From Haberlea rhodopensis (taxonomy: Eukaryota; Streptophyta; Magnoliopsida; Lamiales; Gesneriaceae), in NCBI GenBank assembly GCA_907163345.1, contig CAJQUN010000139.1:992001-1056000 (forward strand): 64,000 nt of DNA, given 5' to 3'. Position numbers and translations under genes: made by a program. Below, one piece after another: positions 46,459 through 58,707 of the stretch (position 1 is the stretch's first letter; each line of letters opens with the position of its first letter). The notes under the pieces were generated by a model, which was not told the origin of the DNA, made no database searches, and saw only the letters and a list, made by a program, of their open reading frames with translations.

Positions 46459-47704
46459 GTTGGTGTCTAAATGAGTCCCAAACCAGGTGCATATTATTCT
46501 TTCCCATGAATCTACCAGACTACCACTAAAGTTGAGGAGATCAAAATTGTAGAATTTTTATTAGTATACAAAAATATATGATTTTTAAATTTTTTGGCAA
46601 AATATATATATTATATTTGGTGTCCATGATATACGAGGGGTGCATATTAAATAAATAAATTATAAATGATAATATTCAACATGCTAGTTTTTTACATAAA
46701 ATATAGTTAAGCAGGAAATATTTTTTGTCCAATTAAATATTATATTTGAGTTTTAATTTAAATATATTTTATTTTTCAAAAATATATCAATTATTTTGTA
46801 GATAGGTACTTTGAGTTAAAAAATTGGTATATTTTAGTTTATAGACTAAAAGTCTAAGTAGACATTTGCGATTGCTTATAAAAATTGTTTATATGCTTTT
46901 CAGATAAAAAAAACAGTTTTTGGGTGTTTTACTCTTTTGCTTCTGTTATTGCTTTTCTTAAAAAAAAAAAGGCAAGTCAGAAGCAGAGAAGCAAGTGATG
47001 ATATGCTTTTGACTGCTTTAAGTTAATTGATGACAATTAAAAAATTTATTCCGTTTTTACCCATCATTCATTGTTTAAAATTAAAAAGCCTTTCTTTCCC
47101 TAAAACATAACGCATAGAGACGAGGTTCCATCAGAAAATTACACTCCGATTTCTTCCGCCCATTGCTTGCTCAAAATTGTTGTTGTTTGCTTCAATTTCC
47201 TCTCTTCGCTTCTGTGTTGAAAATTCGAGAGCAATGATTTTCGAGAGCAAAATTTAATTCATTTGTTAGTGTTGAAATTAAAGTGTTAAAAAGAAATTGA
47301 GCAGTGTCTCCAAACCTAAATTTAATTGCTTTGTTAGTGTTGAACTTGAAGTTTTCGAGAGCAATGTCTGCAAACCCAACAAATTAATAAATGTCATTTG
47401 TTAGTGTTGACATTAAAGTGTTAAAAAGTTTGAAATTTAATTCTAAAAAATATGGCTGAATGTGGCAAAACAAATTAGCTTCTACAATGGGGAGATGATA
47501 ATATATGAGATAGAGGAAACGCCATTGTCTGGTCTACAGCTCCAGTTCCTAATTGAATTATTTGTGGACCACAATACGAGGAGATGGAGGGTGCATAACA
47601 TTAATTTTTTGTTGATAATTGCTTAGAAGCATAGTTGAATCCGAAATATTAAAATATTTATCGATATTTTAGTCTATATTTGAATATCTATTGTGTGCGT
47701 AGCT

Positions 47705-48775
47705 ATGGATTCCTATAACCCTCATTTCATGTCACAACCTATGATGCAAACATATTTAATCAATCCCAAACTTTCATGTCCGATCAATGAAACTACTAGT
47801 GGAGGTCAGAAAAGAAAAACATGTGAAGCTATTGTAAAGGCGAACTGGGATGCTAGGACTACAGAGATATTTATAAGACTTTGTGTTCAAGAAGTTACTA
47901 ATGAAAATTGACCTGGTACCTACTTCAACAAAAAATGATTGGGATAATCTTGTCCAAAAGTTTACTATTGCCACAAACCGTAAGTACACTAAAGTACAAC
48001 TGAAGAATAAATGGGACGGCATGAAGAAGGAGTGGGGTCAATGGATATCACTCACTCGTGACCGGGCTTGGATGGAACCATGAGAAAGGCAATATTGATG
48101 CTACCCCATAATGGTGGCAAAGAAAGATATAGGTAACTTGTTTTTCTGTAGCACCTAGTTTATATGCATATATTCAAGATTAGCAGAGTAACCTTCATAA
48201 TCAACTTGTATTTTTGTGTAGGCAAATCCATGTGAAGCTATGTTTCGTGATAAGGGTCCTCAATTAATTTCCGAACAAGAGATGCTTTTTTCGGATGTGG
48301 TCGCCAATGGGTCAAGTTCTTGGACCCTAAGCTCTGGTGTTAGACCTTCTCACATGCACCAAAATCCTGAGAACACACCCCACATTCAGAATCTTGATGA
48401 TGACACTGACACTGATGATGGTGCTAATGACAACATCCCTGCAATTGATCCTTCTGTATTAACGCCCTCTGAACCTAATAATGGTCTTAGCTGTCCAACT
48501 CGAAGCAAAAGTGCTGAATTTTTGACACGCGTGAAGAAAAAGAAGAAAGCAAAGAAGCTAACCGCAGCAGACACAATCTCAAGATGCGTGGTTCGTATGG
48601 TTGATAAGATGGAGAATCCACAAACTAATGCTTGTGGCCCATTAAGTATACCGGTGTGCCTTGATATATTAGAGAAGCTGCATGGGCTTGAAGAAAATGG
48701 TGCTATTTGGTTGTATGCAACACGACTCTTTCTAAGTCGGAGATTAGAGTGTTGTTCATCAGCTTGAGGACAGAT
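47705..48775 (+). pseudogene. Harbinger Myb/SANT-like DNA-binding protein gene, broken
   Basis: From ATG at 47705 the translation enters a Myb/SANT-like domain (KANWDARTTEIFIRLCVQEV ... KFTIATNRKYTKVQLKNKWD). Such proteins bind transposon ends and help import the transposase. The frame is broken by TGA codons at about 47,909 and 47,936 and a shift after QWISLTRD. An intron-like gap (about 48,130-48,220) precedes a downstream exon (MFRDKGPQLISEQEMLFSDV ... SRCVVRMVDKM, 48,240-48,767). A product is unlikely. Confidence 0.75.
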
Positions 48776-49209
48776 GAACAATGATTTAAGTCGCTAAAAG
48801 ATCAGATGGAGAGGGACAAGGACCTACGTACTACTTCTTATACTTCTACTGACAGAGCACATCGTGTGGAGTCTAGGGGGCTTGACCATTAATCTAATGA
48901 CTATTGAGTTGCTAGTCGAACATGTTCCCATTTTTATTATTATGCTACAATTTTTGATGTTAGATGTGAATTTATATCCATGGTTTATTTTATTAGTAAG
49001 TATATTTTGTGATTTGGATTGAAACATTTATTTGCGTTCAACTAAATATTATGCTAAAATATTTAATTTTGTTTTGCATTATGCTATTCTGGATGCAATT
49101 AATATTTGAAATGAGTTGTTGTTAAGTGGTTAACTTGTTCTTTAGGGAATGTTTTTTTGACATTCTTTTAGGATTTTTAAAAATAGTAACATTGTTTTTT
49201 ATTGACAGA

Positions 49210-50637
49210 ATGGGAGATATCGATCCATATGGTCCTTTGGACTCCATTTCCAACTTATTAGAGAAAGTCCCATTAGTTGAAGTAAGCACTCAAGGTCAAC
49301 ATGGTAAACAAGATAATCAGGTGCAGTGCGTTGTAACTATCGCTGTTGTGGCTTACTTCCAAACTTATTTACATAAAACCCCATGTTATAATAGAGAGTA
49401 TAGCCGGGGGGGGGGGGGGGGGGGGCGCACTTTAATGTCTATCCTTATTGGTAACCAAGTAAGTTGCAAAAACCTTTTAAGAATGAGAATAAAGCCTTTT
49501 TTAGATTTTGCCAACGTTGAAGAATATGGACTTAAGCCAAGACGATCGGTCTCAGGTCTCAGTTGAAGAACAAGTTGCCACCTTTTTTATGACTATTGGT
49601 CCTAGGCTTGGCAACAGGACATTACAGGAGACATTTCAACGACCAGGTTTTACTATCAGTCAATCATTTCACAGGGTCCTCAAAGTTTGAACAGAAATGT
49701 CCATGGAATGCGTTCTGCAATTTTGTGACAACTCAGTTACTCATAACTACATCAAGTCAGATAATAGATATTGGCCCCATTTCAAGGTCTAAACTATTCC
49801 CTGTTTCCTTTAATCTACGTCTATACATTCTAGATCCGCGTTGACAAATTTATCTTTATCAGGATTCTATTGGTGCCATAGACGGCACACATATTAAAGT
49901 TGCACTGCCAACACGTCTTTAAGTTCCTTATATTGGTAGGAAATGAGTTCCAACTCAAAATATAATGGTTGCATGTGACTTTGACATGTGCTTCACGTTT
50001 GTCCTTTCTGGTTGGGAGGGTAGTGCGCATGATACTTGGATTTTTTTTTATACAATAAGAAATCCAAATAAAGGATTCCCTATGCCACCTTCAGGCTTCA
50101 GGTATTATTTTTGTATTTTCATGGTTAATATTAGATGCTTATTCTTTGCACATGTATTTAAAACATTGTTATTTTATTATTTGTCAGGTAAATATTACTT
50201 GGTGGATGCGAGGTACCCTAATATGCTTGGATTCCTTGCTCCCTATAAAGGTCAAAAATATCATCTTCCTGATTTTCAATGTGCTTCTCTATATAATAAT
50301 CATTATGAAATGTTTAACCACATGCACTCTTCGTTGAGATGTACTATTGAAAGATCATTTAGTTGCTGGAAAAATAGATTTTACATGCTAAAGGATATAC
50401 CAGTTAATATACCATGGGAGGATCAAGTCGCACTTGTCCCGGCTTCAGTGGCAATCCACAATTTCATTCGAAATGTGGATGCCTTAGATGATGACTTCTC
50501 GCGCTATGATCGTGATTTAGAGTATGTAACGGAGAATGCAAATACGAATCATAATGACGCTAATATGCACGGGCCAAAGATAAATGTAGACAATGGTGGG
50601 ATGGATAAAATACGGGATGATATACCTGCATCTATAT
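49210..50637 (+). pseudogene. Harbinger transposase gene (DDE_Tnp_4, ALP1-like), broken
   Basis: ATG at 49210, with domain wording SVEEQVATFFMTIGPRLGNR, TFQRPGFTISQSFHRVLK, DSIGAIDGTHIKVALP, VLSGWEGSAHDTW, YYLVDARYPNMLGFLAPYKG, CTIERSFSCWKNRFYML and ASVAIHNFIRN. The putative catalytic acidic residues are the D of AIDGTHI (about 49,873), the D of SAHDTW (about 50,027) and the E of TIERSF (about 50,346). An intron at about 50,102-50,187 has GT-AG ends. A G run of about 18 at 49,408, frameshifts and stops near 49,920 and 49,948 inactivate it. The Tat element interrupts the last codons at 50,637; the remainder resumes at 62,984. Confidence 0.85.
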
Positions 50638-52091
50638 TGATACCCGTACGGGTCAAACCCATTAAAAACTTACGGGTCGAGCCCAAACCATGGATCAAGG
50701 TCAGGGGACAAGGTACGGGAAGGGCGAAGCCAGCCTAGCATAAGGCGAGCCTCGCAGCTCGCCCGCTCTAAGGGTCGAGCTGCGCACCCACCCCGCAAGA
50801 GGCACTGCGCTCACCCCGCGAGAAAGGAGAGTACCGTCCCTGCCTTACTCGCCCCCCCGCAGACAGGGACGAGCTGCCTTGCTCGCCCCCCCCGCAGACA
50901 GGGACGAGCTGCACACTCGCCCCACCAGACAGGGACGAGCTGCCTTACTCGCCCCCCCGCAGACAGGGACGAGCTGCCTTACTCGCCCCCCCGCAGACAG
51001 GGACGAGCTGCCTTGCTCGCCCCCCCCGCAGACAGGGACGAGCTGCACACTCGCCCCACCAGACAGGGACGAGCTGCCTTACTCGCCCCCCCGCAGACAG
51101 GGACGAGCTGCCTTGCTCGCCCCCCCCGCAGACAGGGACGAGCTGCACACTCGCCCCACCAGACAGGGACGAGCTGCCTTACTCGCCCCCCCGCAGACAG
51201 GGACGAGCTGCCTGCTCGCCCGCCAGACAGGGACGAGCTGCACACTCGCCCCACCAGACAGGGATGAGCTGCCTTGCATGCTCGCCCGCCAGACAGGACG
51301 AGCTGCATGCTCGCCCGCCAAACAGGGACAAGCACCGCAGCTCGCCCGCGTAAAGCCAGCTGTGGTGCTCGCCCGCGTGATGGGTGAGCTGCGTACTCAC
51401 CCGGCGAGGCGGGTGAGCCTCGCAGCTCGCACACAGGGCATCGCAGCTCGCACACACGAGGCACAAGCTGCGATGTTCTCCCGTGCGAGGAAAAGTTCGA
51501 TGCCATCCCTCGCAGATGCCTCATGCTTGCAAAGTATGGGGTCGAGGCTCACTCGTGTTGGGCGAGCTAAGCTTTGTAGCGCAGCCTCGTAAATTAGATT
51601 CAACGTATAACCCATATCTCCAAGTACAAATCGAATCGTAAAAGCTGCAAGCATATCATACCATGAAAGCGACATTCTCTGGCACCCGGCATAAATCGGA
51701 TCGCAAAAGCTGCAAGCCTATTATACGGAGAGAGTGACACCTACTCGTCTTCAGCTCTAGGACCCTGGTCCCCACCCTTAGCTTCAGAAGGTGTCCCCTA
51801 GGCCCCGACACACGGTTAAAAGCTGTCTCATCTCCGTTCCCTATAAATATCAGGTTTGTCGACAGGAATAAGGTATTCACTCTTCTCACAACTTAAAGTT
51901 CATCTCGTTATTCTTTTCTTTTCCGATTTCTGACTTGAGCGTCGGAGGGGCTCCGCCGGGACATCCTTCCGGCACCCTTCTCACGCTTGTTCGTAATTTC
52001 AGGCATCACCGGCACTCGAAGCCATTATTGGAGTTGCTCCCAGCACCCTTCGTCCACCGGAAGGAAGACGTATCATTTTTAGTAAGCATCA
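50638..52091 (+). repeat. 5' LTR of the Tat element
   Basis: Starts TGATACCC, ends AAGCATCA. U3 carries a C-rich minisatellite (50845-51325). A TATA box (TATAAATA) lies at 51842-51849, which places transcription start near 51,875. The copy at 61523-62978 is almost identical. Confidence 0.95.
50845..51325 (+). repeat. C-rich minisatellite in U3 with 31-35-bp units and a 100-bp higher-order period
   Basis: Units of the form CTCGCCC(n)GCAGACAGGGACGAGCTGC recur about 15 times. Three unit types (34, 35 and 31 bp) make a 100-bp higher-order repeat: the TTACTCG start occurs at 50845, 50945, 50979, 51079 and 51179. The same array is at about 61,729-62,215 in the 3' LTR. ORFs across it on either strand are artefacts. 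Confidence 0.9.
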
Positions 52092-52110
52092 TTTGGCGCC
52101 GTCTGTGGGA
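52092..52110 (+). promoter_or_regulatory. Putative primer-binding site of the Tat element
   Basis: TTTGGCGCCGTCTGTGGGA directly follows the 5' LTR. Its position and TGGCGCC wording are typical for Tat/Athila-group elements. I did not assign the tRNA. Confidence 0.65.
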
Positions 52111-52131
52111 AACTTGAGCAAAGACGTTGAT

Positions 52132-55100
52132 ATGGCAGGAAGAAGAGGAAGTAGAAGAACAGGTACGGCGGAATCTCGCCCAGAAGGAAGGACTGAACGG
52201 CCGCCTCCGGTGGTGAACGTGGGAAACATGACTATGGAACAACTAGCCCAATTCATCACCACCGCCGTGGCCGAGGCTGTGAAGCAAAACCAACCCCCAC
52301 CTTCGGAGGGACCATTGCCGAACCATGAGGACAATGCTGAAGTCCAGCAAAGTCACGCGGAGGAAGCCAATCCCACCCAAGGTGGCGGGGACTCGGAGAT
52401 ACACCAGAGAATGGAAGATATGTGGAATGAGATCCAAGGCCTGAGGCAACACGTCGGGGAAAAGGCCTACACCCACAAGAAAGAAAGTCCATTCTCCCAA
52501 GCCATTTTGGAGGAGGAGCTGCCATCTAACTTCCGACAGCCTAACATGGGAGATTACGATGGGAGCACCGACCCCGAGGACCATTTGGGAAGATTTGATA
52601 ATGCGGCCTTGTTGCATCGATACTCCGACGGAGTCAAGTGTCGGGTATTTCTGAATACACTAGTAAGGTCGGCTCAACAATGGTTCAACATGTTGAAGCC
52701 TAGCTCAATCATGTCCTTCAACGACTTCAGCTCAGCTTTCTTGCATCAATTTGCGAGTAGCAAAAAATATCAAAAGACCTCACTCAGTTTGTTTGTCATG
52801 AAACAACAAGATCAAGAATCTTTGCGGGAGTTTACCCAACGCTTCAACGGTGTTGCCCTGGAGGTTCCTTCAGCCACGCCTGATGTCCTTCTCAATGCTT
52901 TCACGCAAGGGCTCAAGGGTGGTGAATTCTTCAAGTCCTTGGTCAAGAAACCACCGCAAAGTTATGATGAGCTCCTATCTAGGGCGGAGAAGTATGTGAA
53001 CTTGGAAGACGCGCAGAAGCAGAAGAGATTAGAGCAAAGACCCGCTGAGAATAGCAGGGAAAAGCTGGACAAGGGTGGGAGGAAGAGAAACATGGCGGAA
53101 AGGATGGATGATCGAAACTTATTCAGGGGGCGTCTTCCCCATATTCCCCTTGTCATGAGCCTAGACAGAGCAATGGATGTATGTGATAATAAGGGGAGAT
53201 TGACTAGGCCAAAGAAAGCAGAGAGAGGTCCAAGATTGCCCCCATCGGATAAGTATTGTGGATACCATCGAGAATATGGACATCTTACCCATGATTGCCA
53301 ACAATTGGGAGAAGAGGTTCAGAGGATCCTTCAAAGAGATCCGGAAATAAAAGCTATGCTGACGAGAACCAGGGAGCCCTACCAGCCAGGCGGGCCCCGA
53401 GCCCCGGCGCGGGCCAATCCTGGACAAAGAGAGCCAAGGTGGGAGCAACAAGGGCGGAATGCCCCTCGCGGCCATGTGGAAAGGAATGGAGGAAACAATG
53501 ATCCGAATCGGGGAATGATACACATGATCTCTGGAGGGGCAACCGATGGAGACTCCGGCCGAGCTCGCAAGGCATACGGGAGGAGGTTGGAAAATTTTGA
53601 GGTATCCATGGAAGCCAGCACTGCAACCGACCCTGTGATCAGTTTTGGTCCCGACGACCTACGAGGTGTTGTTACTCCACACAACGATGCCTTGGTAGTC
53701 ACGGTTACTATAGCAAATTATGACATAGCAAGGATTTTCGTGGATACGGGGAGTTCCGTCAATATCTTGTTCAAAACAACCATGGACCAAATGCAAGTTG
53801 AGGGATTCCACTTGGACCTAATCTCAACCCCTCTTTATGGGTTCACGGGACATGTGATCCAGCCTCTGGGTCAGATTGTCCTCCCCTTGTCAATGGGGAG
53901 TGGCCCTGGCCGAGTAACTAAGATGGTGGACTTTACAGTCGTTGACGCCCCCTCCTCGTACAATGGGATTATTGGGCGACCAGCCATGAAGGACTTCAAG
54001 GCCATAGCTTCTACCTATCACCAGAAGTTGAAGTTCCCGGCAGGAAACAAAGTTGGCGTACTTGGGGGAGACCAGGGTACAGCCCGCCGGTGTTATGAAA
54101 GTGTTGTAAAGGAAGAAGGAAAGAGGGCCCGACGGGAGGTCGGGGTGATAGGGAGCGGGAGGTCAGTTGCACGGCATGCCCCGAAAGAGACTCCAACTGT
54201 GACAGAGGAAGAACCTGAGTTAGTAGAGCTTGGATCTGCTGAAAGGGTGATCAGAATAGCTGCTGACTTGGACCCGCAAGAGAAGGGCGAGCTCATTGCT
54301 TGTCTCATTAAGAATCATGATGTCTTCGCCTGGTCTACTCAAGATCTTAAAGGTATAAATCCGAACGTCGTGCAACACCATCTAAACGTGTTGGACGGAG
54401 CTCGGCCCATAAAACAAAAGAAAAGACACTTCGGGGCAGAAAAAGATAAGGTCATCAAGGAGGAGGTCCAAGAGCTACTTAGGGCGGGACACATTAGAGA
54501 AGTTCAATTCCCCACTTGGCTCTCAAATGTAGTCCTGGTGCCTAAGAACTCGGGAAAGTGGAGAATGTGCATCGACTTCCGAGACCTTAACAAAGCCTGC
54601 CCCAAGGACTGCTACCCGTTGCCTCGCATAGATCAACTGGTGGACTCTACTGCCGGCCACCAATATCTATGTTTGCTGGATGCTTATCAAGGATATCATC
54701 AAATTCCCCTTGCAAGGGAAGATCAGGCAAAGGTAAGTTTCATCACCTCGGACGGAACTTTTTGTTTTGTGGTTATGCCCTTTGGACTTAAAAATGCAGG
54801 GGCAACGTACCAGAGGTTGATGGACAAAGTTTTCTCAAAGCAAATTGGGAGAAACGTGGAGGTATACGTAGATGACATCCTGATAAAATCAACGAATCGA
54901 GCTCACCTCATGACTGACCTTGAAGAGACCTTCTCCACTCTGAGGTCTTACGGACTAAAGCTCAACCCCCAAAAATGTGTGTTTGGGGTGAAGAGTGGAA
55001 AGTTCCTGGGATACATTGTGACAGAGAGAGGTATTGAAGCCAATCCCGACAAAGTTAAGGCGATCCAGACTATGGCGTCCCCCACTAGTCTCCAAGAGGT

Positions 55101-57368
55101 GCAGCAATTAGCAGGGAGGATTGCTGCACTATCAAGGTTTGTGTCCAGGTCGGCTCACCGGAGTGTGCCTTTCTTTCGCACTCTCCGCAAGGCTCAGAAG
55201 TTTCAATGGGGAGCTGATTGCGAGAGGGCTTTTGATGAGTTAAAACAATATCTAGCCGAGCTCCCGGTTTTAGCCAAGCCGGGATTGGGGGAACGTTTAT
55301 GGGTCTATCTCTCCGCAACTGAGGAGGCGGTGAGCTCGGTGCTAATCCGACAGGAAGGTTCAACTCAGCATCCTGTTTACTACGTTTCACATGCGTTGAA
55401 GGGAGCTGAGCTAAGATATTCGGGCTTGGAGAAGCTGGCATTAGCATTGACAATCACGGCAAGGAAACTGAGGCCGTACTTCCTATCTCACCCAATCACG
55501 GTCCTTACCAATAGCCCTTTGGGAAAAATCTTAACTCATCCGGACGTGTCAGGTCGGTTGGTTAAGTGGACAACCGAGCTGGGGGAGTATGACATCCAAT
55601 ATGAGCCGAGAAGAACTATCAAAGCGCAGGCCCTAGCTGATTTCTTGGCGGAAACCGTGCATCAGGATACCGAGGACCCTTGGAAGATATATGTTGATGG
55701 TTCTGCAACCAACGAAGGCAGTGGAGTGGGGGTAGTGTTGGTGTCACCAAGGGGGGACGAGATGAAGTTAGCTGTACGGTTGGACTTCAAGGCTTCCAAC
55801 AATGAAGCGGAGTATGAAGCTGTTCTAGCAGGATTGCAAGCAGCTAAGAATGTGGGAGCTAGCCGGGTACACATCTTCTCCGACTCACAGCTGGTTGCAC
55901 AACAGGTCAGAGGCGTCTACGAGACGAAGAATGAAAGGTTGATTGAGTATGCTCGTGCCATTGACCAAGTTAAAGAGAAATTTGTGGAAGTCATGTTTGA
56001 ACAAATTCCAAGGGAAGAAAATACCAAGGCTGATAGCCTAGCCAAAATGGCCAGTGCTCTCACTAGTTGGAAAAATCGAGATGTGGTCGCACACGTGGAG
56101 CTCGCTCCTTTCCAGGGCTCAGCACCTGCCGAGCTAGATGAGGGTGACTGGAGAACCGAGATTGAAAATTATTTGAAGGAGGGAAGGCTACCCGTTGACC
56201 CAAGGAAAGCTCATCAGATCAAGCAGAGAAGTCTGCGTTTTATGTTGTTCGAAGGGGTATTGTACAAAAGATCATTCTCCCGGCCTCTCCTAAAATGCCT
56301 GGGAAGAGATGACGTTGATTATGTCCTTAGAGAAATACACGAGGGGAGTTGTGGAAACCACTTGGGCGCCCATGCTCTGGCGCGAAAGGCCTTGCTAGCT
56401 GGGTTTTTCTGGCCTACCATGCAAAAGGACGCCATAACTCTCGTACTAGCTTGTGATAATTGCCAGCGGCACAGCAGACTCTATCACCAGCCTACCGCGA
56501 TGATGAAGGCGATCATACCGGCATGCCCTTTTGACCAATGGGGAATCGACATAGTGGGACCTTTTCCCCCCGCTCCAGCCCAAAAGAAATTCTTGATAGT
56601 AGCCATAGACTATTTTTCAAAGTGGGTGGAAGCCGAACCCTTAGCTAAAATTACTGAAAAGGACGTCATGAATTTTGTGTGGAAAAACATAGTGTGCCGA
56701 TATGGAGTCCCACGCATATTGATTTCCGATAACGGAAGACAATTTCAAGGTGCCAAAATTCAATCTTGGTGCAAAGAGATGAAGATCAGACAAGCCTTTA
56801 CATCCGTGGCTTACCCTCAAAGTAATGGCCAGGTGGAAGTGACTAACCGGTCTTTACTTCAAAGTTTAAAAGCAAGATTAGGAAAAGCAAAAGGAAACTG
56901 GGTGGAGGAGCTCCCGAGTGTGCTATGGTCTTATCGAACTACTCCAGAACAGGAACGGGTGAAACGCCTTTCAGCATGGTTTATGGCAATGAGGCGGTGC
57001 TCCCAGCAGAAGTAGGATGCGAGACGGCAAGGATTATGCTTTACGATGAGGACAATGATCAAAGGCGAGCTGCTGATCTGGACTTCCTAGAAGAAAAAAG
57101 AGAGGCGGCGATGATTAGAATGGAAGCTTACAAGAACCGCATAGCTCGGGGGTACAATCGAAGAGTAGTACCAAGGAGCTTCCAGGTCGGAGACTTAGTG
57201 TTGAAAAAGGTACAAGAAGAACAGCGGGGAAAGCTGGACCCAAAATGGGGTGGGCCTTTTAAGATAATAGAGAAGTTGAGCTCGGGAGCTTATTACCTAG
57301 AAGACATGCAAGGCAAAGCCCTCAAGAGACCATGGAATGCCTACCACTTGAAGAAATACTATGTTTAA
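52132..57368 (+). CDS. Gag-pol polyprotein of the Tat element, complete except for one frameshift
   Basis: First ATG is at 52132; upstream in-frame sequence starts only with TTG. Domains in order: retrotransposon gag (FRQPNMGDYDGSTDPEDHL, about 52,530-53,010); a Cys/His region (YCGYHREYGHLTHDC, about 53,255); aspartic protease (FVDTGSSVNILF, about 53,738); RT with VMPFGLKNAGATYQ and YVDDIL (about 54,400-55,000); RNase H 1 (about 55,260-55,650); a second, archaeal-type RNase H (IYVDGSATNEGSGVG ... HIFSDSQLV, about 55,690-56,060). Integrase follows, with a zinc region (ACDNCQRHS) and catalytic D, D, E in WGIDIVGPF, LISDNGRQF and GQVEVTNRS. A one-base loss near 56,945, just after WSYRTTP, shifts the frame. 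The original frame stops at 57,015, while the integrase C-terminus (ETPFSMVYGNEAVLPAEVG ... YHLKKYYV) is open in the next frame to 57,368. All other domains are open in one frame. Confidence 0.93.
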
Positions 57369-57511
57369 CCATGGCTGTTACACCCGGGCTATGTATTTCT
57401 CTCCTTGCTTGTAATCGCTTTAATTTCAATTTCGATTTCAACTTCAATTTCAATGAATGAAGGGTATTTGTTACTTGTCTTGCATACTTTTGCTAAGGGC
57501 CGAGCTCATTC

Positions 57512-58211
57512 GCCTTGGTTACGCCAAGTGCCGTGCAGGGGTGTTTACCCGACCTGTCGTGGTTACGCCCGACAGAGGATCAGTCGAGCTGCGGTTACGC
57601 CGAGTTCATTCGCCTTGGTTACGCCAAGTGCCGTGCAGGGGTGTTTACCCGACCTGTCGTGGTTACGCCCGACAGAGGATCAATCGAGCTGCGGTTACGC
57701 CGAGTTCATTCGCCTTGGTTACGCCAAGTGCCGTGCAGGGGTGTTTACCCGACCTGTCGTGGTTACGCCCGACAGAGGATCAGTCGAGCTGCGGTTACGC
57801 CGAGTTCATTCGCCTTGGTTACGCCAAGTGCCGTGCAGGGGTGTTTACCCGACCTGTCGTGGTTACGCCCGACAGAGGATCAATCGAGCTGCGGTTACGC
57901 CGAGTTCATTCGCCTTGGTTACGCCAAGTGCCGTGCAGGGGTGTTTACCCGACCTGTCGTGGTTACGCCCGACAGAGGATCAGTCGAGCTGCGGTTACGC
58001 CGAGTTCATTCGCCTTGGTTACGCCAAGTGCCGTGCAGGGGTGTTTACCCGACCTGTCGTGGTTACGCCCGACAGAGGATCAGTCAAGCTGCGGTTACGC
58101 CGAGTTCATTCGCCTTGGTTACGCCAAGTACCGTGCAGGGGTGTTTACCCGACCGGTCATGGTTACGACCGACACAGGATCAGTCGAGCTACAGTTACGC
58201 CGAGCTCATTT
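57512..58211 (+). repeat. Seven-unit tandem array with exact 100-bp period
   Basis: CGCCTTGGTTACGCCAAG starts at 57511, 57611, 57711, 57811, 57911, 58011 and 58111, and a degraded eighth start is at 58211. The first six units differ by a few bases and the seventh is more diverged. Each unit contains GGTTACGCC three times and one GACAGAGGATCAGTCGAGCTG. No + strand frame contains a stop. Because 100 is not a multiple of 3, three overlapping 245-309-codon ORFs result, none showing a known domain. Confidence 0.95.
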
Positions 58212-58226
58212 GCTTTGGTCCAATCA

Positions 58227-58374
58227 GCGGAAGTCGGGAAGCTCGACCTTGAATGGGAAGGGCACTACAAAGTTGCTCAGAAGGTGAGCTCTCGGGCATA
58301 CTGCTCAGAGGATGCAGAAAAAAGAAGAAGCTGAAGTCTTAAACGCGTTTCAACTTGTTAAGTATTATTCGTAG
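58227..58374 (+). pseudogene. Diverged second copy of the pol C-terminal tail
   Basis: Translation gives EVGKLDLEWEGHYKVAQKVS, SRAYCSED and, after a shift, LNAFQLVKYYS then stop. This parallels the true pol end, RGKLDPKWGGPFKIIEKLS, SGAYYLED and WNAYHLKKYYV then stop at 57,368. About half the residues match. The 100-bp array therefore lies between two paralogous pol tails. Confidence 0.75.
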
Positions 58375-58707
58375 ACGCGTATTTCTGATATGATCTCGTG
58401 ACGACAAATTTTTAAATAGAAGTTAAGGTCCGCCTGACCACAACTAAAGTTGCTCTCCCTGATTGCGATAAACGCTAAGACCTGCCCTGACAATAAATAT
58501 TAAAAGTCCACGACCGATTGAGTACTGACTGAGCAGAGCCCAGATCATTCGAGTCAGTTGCTCATGATTATTGTCCTCACAGGTCAGCCTTGTTTTATGT
58601 TTATAATTCTTGTAAAGTTATGAAATATGTCAGCCCTGTTCTCACTCTTACTAGGGTAACAATTTGGCAAAACAAGTTTTTCATTAAAAACATTGATTAC
58701 AAGATAG
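58375..58707. other. Spacer between pol-tail copy and antisense gene
   Basis: No ORF or repeat was recognised. It should contain the 3' untranslated region of the minus-strand gene. Confidence 0.45.

Noticed and set aside
49408..49425. Poly-G run as a G-quadruplex control element
   Set aside because: It is a single homopolymer inside a dead transposase gene and may be a sequencing or polymerase artefact.
50845..51592. Several ORFs of 67-237 codons on both strands in the LTR
   Set aside because: They run through the C-rich minisatellite and repeat identically in the other LTR; they are products of repeat composition.
53161..53702. Minus-strand ORFs of 90-120 codons inside gag-pol
   Set aside because: They overlap the conserved gag and protease frame and show no family wording.
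57512..58211. CRISPR-like array
   Set aside because: The whole 100-bp unit is repeated without unique spacers, and the context is a plant retrotransposon.
57405..58334. 309-codon ORF as a new repeat protein
   Set aside because: All three forward frames are open because the unit lacks stops; no domain or start context supports a protein. Kept only as an oddity.
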